A stretch of 7,344 nucleotides of DNA, taken from an uncultured Ruminococcus sp. Its GTDB lineage: Bacteria; Bacillota; Clostridia; Oscillospirales; Ruminococcaceae. The stretch spans positions 1 through 7,344 of the forward strand of contig CAMBJF010000116.1 of the NCBI GenBank assembly GCA_945867875.1. The letters are read 5' to 3'. Positions 6,444-7,344 of this stretch are shown one piece after another (within the stretch, counting starts at the first letter, position 1; every line of letters starts with the position of its first letter). The notes below the pieces were generated by a model. It saw nothing but the letters and a program-made list of their open reading frames with translations. It made no database searches and was not told the DNA's origin. Both the position numbers and the translations under genes were made by a program.

Positions 6444-6719
6444 ATGAAGGAAAATTTCAAGCGAACTGTCGCATTTCTGTTTTTCCTGCTGGCAGGGATA
6501 GTTCTGGGAACGGTCATTGCAAGGATATGCAGCGGAAATCACTACCTCGGCTGGCTTGCCTATGATATGTCGGTGGGAATAGACACAGGCTCCCCCGTTA
6601 TCCTCGACCTAATAGTTTTCAAAATGGCGTTCGGGTTTACCCTTTCCGTAAATGCCGCTCAGATAATCTGCGTCATTGCGGCGCTTATTACTTATAACAA
6701 GACCTGTAAGGGATTATGA
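6444..6719 (+). CDS. Small DUF4321-like membrane protein
   Basis: From ATG 6444 the product has 91 residues. The N-terminus is basic (M-K-E-N-F-K-R-T), followed by a membrane segment at about 8-29 with the pattern F-F-L-L-A-G-I-V-L-G. A loop holds G-W-L-A-Y-D and P-V-I-L-D-L. Residues 58-73 (V-F-K-M-A-F-G-F-T-L-S-V-N-A-A-Q) run into a second membrane segment at about 74-86. Length, the L-A-G-I-x-x-G motif and the D-L-x-x-x-K-x-x-F-G-F-x-L-x-x-N motif agree with my memory of the clostridial DUF4321 family, whose function is unknown. I could not check this by search. The gene lies 39 bases after the U32 gene and 18 bases before the next one, with no terminator in between. Confidence 0.8.
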   Translation: MKENFKRTVAFLFFLLAGIVLGTVIARICSGNHYLGWLAYDMSVGIDTGSPVILDLIVFKMAFGFTLSVNAAQIICVIAALITYNKTCKGL

Positions 6720-6736
6720 CCTGTAAAGGGGGATAT
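6701..6736 (+). repeat. Imperfect tandem duplication across a gene junction
   Basis: GACCTGTAAGGGATTAT (6701-6717) is followed directly by GACCTGTAAAGGGGGATAT (6718-6736). The copies differ by one extra A, one extra G run and one lost T. The first copy encodes the last residues of the DUF4321-like protein. The second supplies the ribosome binding site and start of the next gene. This looks like a local duplication that created or refreshed the junction. Confidence 0.6.
6725..6732 (+). promoter_or_regulatory. Ribosome binding site of the last gene
   Basis: AAAGGGGG lies five bases before ATG 6738 but only two before ATG 6735. Two ATG codons stand side by side, and the spacing favours the second. 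Confidence 0.6.
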
Positions 6737-6737
6737 G

Positions 6738-7256
6738 ATGGTTCAGTTTCTTAAAAAGAATATCGTGCAGGCAATAATTTTTGTTTTGATAATGGTACTT
6801 CCAAGCTTTTTATGGCTCAGATTTTTTTATAATATTGACAGCGAAGCTATAATGCAGTGTACATTCGGACTTTTGAACTGCATTTTTGTTCCAATTGAAG
6901 CTGCATCAGTTATCATAACCAATATAGCAAGTTTTTGCTTTTTAAAAAGAACCAGGTTATGGAGATGCATCTCACTGATATATTTAACAGCAGCTATGTC
7001 GGTGTATTTGGTATGGATCACTCAGCAATTTGTAATGGGTCTTTATGGTCAAGATCGACTTGGTTTGCTTTTTTTCACAGGTCCCAATTTTCTCAGAGAT
7101 GTATATTATATAGGAATAAATAATATCATATCCTGTATATGCATATGGATCATATTTTTCTCTGATATAAATGACGGGAAAGGAGCCGGATCCCGTGAAA
7201 ATGCTCTCTGCGATGACACTTCCGCTTTGAAGAATGCTAAGGAAAATGAAAGCTGA
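6738..7256 (+). CDS. Unrecognised AT-rich membrane protein with four transmembrane segments
   Basis: No family recognised. The product is 172 residues from ATG 6738 (173 from 6735). Hydrophobic segments lie at about 10-29, 41-69, 76-99 and 122-142, with the basic stretch K-R-T-R-L-W-R between the second and third. The last 27 residues are a polar tail rich in Gly, Asn, Asp and Lys, which the basic N-terminus (F-L-K-K-N) suggests is cytoplasmic. Base composition differs sharply from its neighbours: a hand count over 6721-7140 gives about 33% G+C, while two sampled stretches of the U32 gene (5041-5160) give about 57%. The G+C rises again near the C-terminus. This suggests recent acquisition or weak selection, although Phe/Ile/Tyr-rich membrane proteins are AT-biased anyway. 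It has a good ribosome binding site and follows the DUF4321-like gene by 18 bases. Confidence 0.78.
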   Translation: MVQFLKKNIVQAIIFVLIMVLPSFLWLRFFYNIDSEAIMQCTFGLLNCIFVPIEAASVIITNIASFCFLKRTRLWRCISLIYLTAAMSVYLVWITQQFVMGLYGQDRLGLLFFTGPNFLRDVYYIGINNIISCICIWIIFFSDINDGKGAGSRENALCDDTSALKNAKENES

Positions 7257-7272
7257 AACACACCATATACAA

Positions 7273-7294
7273 AGCCGATGCTCCTGCGTCGGCT
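7273..7294. terminator. Hairpin after the last gene (weak terminator candidate)
   Basis: AGCCGATGC (7273-7281) and GCGTCGGCT (7286-7294) form a 9-bp stem with one G-T pair and loop TCCT, starting 17 bases after the stop at 7256. The plus strand continues CAGTCTGTCG with no T-run, so intrinsic termination would be poor. On the minus strand the stem is followed by TTTGTATATGG, a short T-run, so it may work better for a leftward transcript. Confidence 0.45.
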
Positions 7295-7306
7295 CAGTCT
7301 GTCGAA

Positions 7307-7338
7307 TAACCCCTAATTCGCAAGCGGATTAGGGGTTA
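7307..7338. repeat. Long 14-bp-stem hairpin at the window edge
   Basis: TAACCCCTAATTCG (7307-7320) pairs with CGGATTAGGGGTTA (7325-7338) around CAAG, with one T-G pair. The outer 11 bp are perfect. It is followed by AAAAAGT rather than T's on the plus strand, and by TTCGACAG on the minus strand, so neither direction shows a classic terminator within the window. It may be a factor-assisted terminator, an RNA-stabilising stem or an interspersed palindrome; the window ends six bases later. Confidence 0.55.
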
Positions 7339-7344
7339 AAAAGT

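Noticed and set aside
6828..6840. TATAAT followed by TTGACA in the last gene
   Set aside because: The elements are in the wrong order for a plus-strand promoter and lie in an AT-rich membrane-coding stretch.
7300..7306. Perfect Spo0A box TGTCGAA between the final hairpins
   Set aside because: About one exact 7-mer match on either strand is expected by chance in a window this size, and no promoter or sporulation gene is visible next to it.
7307..7338. Palindrome considered as an integron attC site
   Set aside because: The ends do not fit the RYYYAAC and GTTRRRY core sites, and there is no integrase or cassette structure.

Overview
The window is a metagenome- or isolate-type assembly fragment from a spore-forming member of the Clostridia. 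The evidence is a full-length SpoIIE, a ZapA next to a long U32-family protein, and Shine-Dalgarno sites of the AAAGGA/GGGGG type. Heavy use of GCC/GCA/CCC codons at roughly 50-55% G+C fits a Ruminococcus-like (Oscillospiraceae) gut or rumen bacterium, but that family placement is inference. The first 46 bases are not biological: they are an untrimmed Illumina Nextera i7 adapter ending in the Tn5 mosaic end, so genomic sequence begins at base 47.

Left half: spoIIE (minus strand, 2442-103) encodes the membrane-anchored PP2C-type phosphatase that activates the forespore sigma factor SigF. Only 56 genomic bases remain beyond its stop codon, so its downstream neighbour is lost. Bases 2443-2707 form a divergent intergenic region. 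On the minus strand it holds a probable spoIIE promoter with an unusually long (about 21 bp) spacer containing a perfect 9-bp tandem repeat. On the plus strand it holds a textbook SigA promoter (TTGACA, 17 bp, TATACT). Several near-matches to the Spo0A box lie between them.

Right half: five plus-strand genes follow with short gaps and no visible internal terminator, so they may form one operon from the 2627-2655 promoter. They are: an unrecognised protein with two membrane segments (2708-3490); zapA with a very long low-complexity C-terminal tail (3532-4338); a 686-residue U32/DUF3656-type protein related to RNA hydroxylases such as RlhA/TrhP (4344-6404); a small DUF4321-like membrane protein (6444-6719); and an AT-rich, unrecognised four-helix membrane protein (6738-7256). 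Two hairpins (7273-7294 and 7307-7338) close the window, neither followed by a T-tract on the plus strand.

Functionally, SpoIIE and ZapA both belong to the FtsZ/division world: one acts at the polar sporulation septum, the other at the Z-ring. The U32 protein is probably an RNA-modifying enzyme rather than a protease. I see no CRISPR array, transposase, phage gene, tRNA or rRNA. I found no clear new defence or mobile system. The less ordinary items are the ZapA tail, the spoIIE promoter layout, and the two unrecognised membrane proteins.
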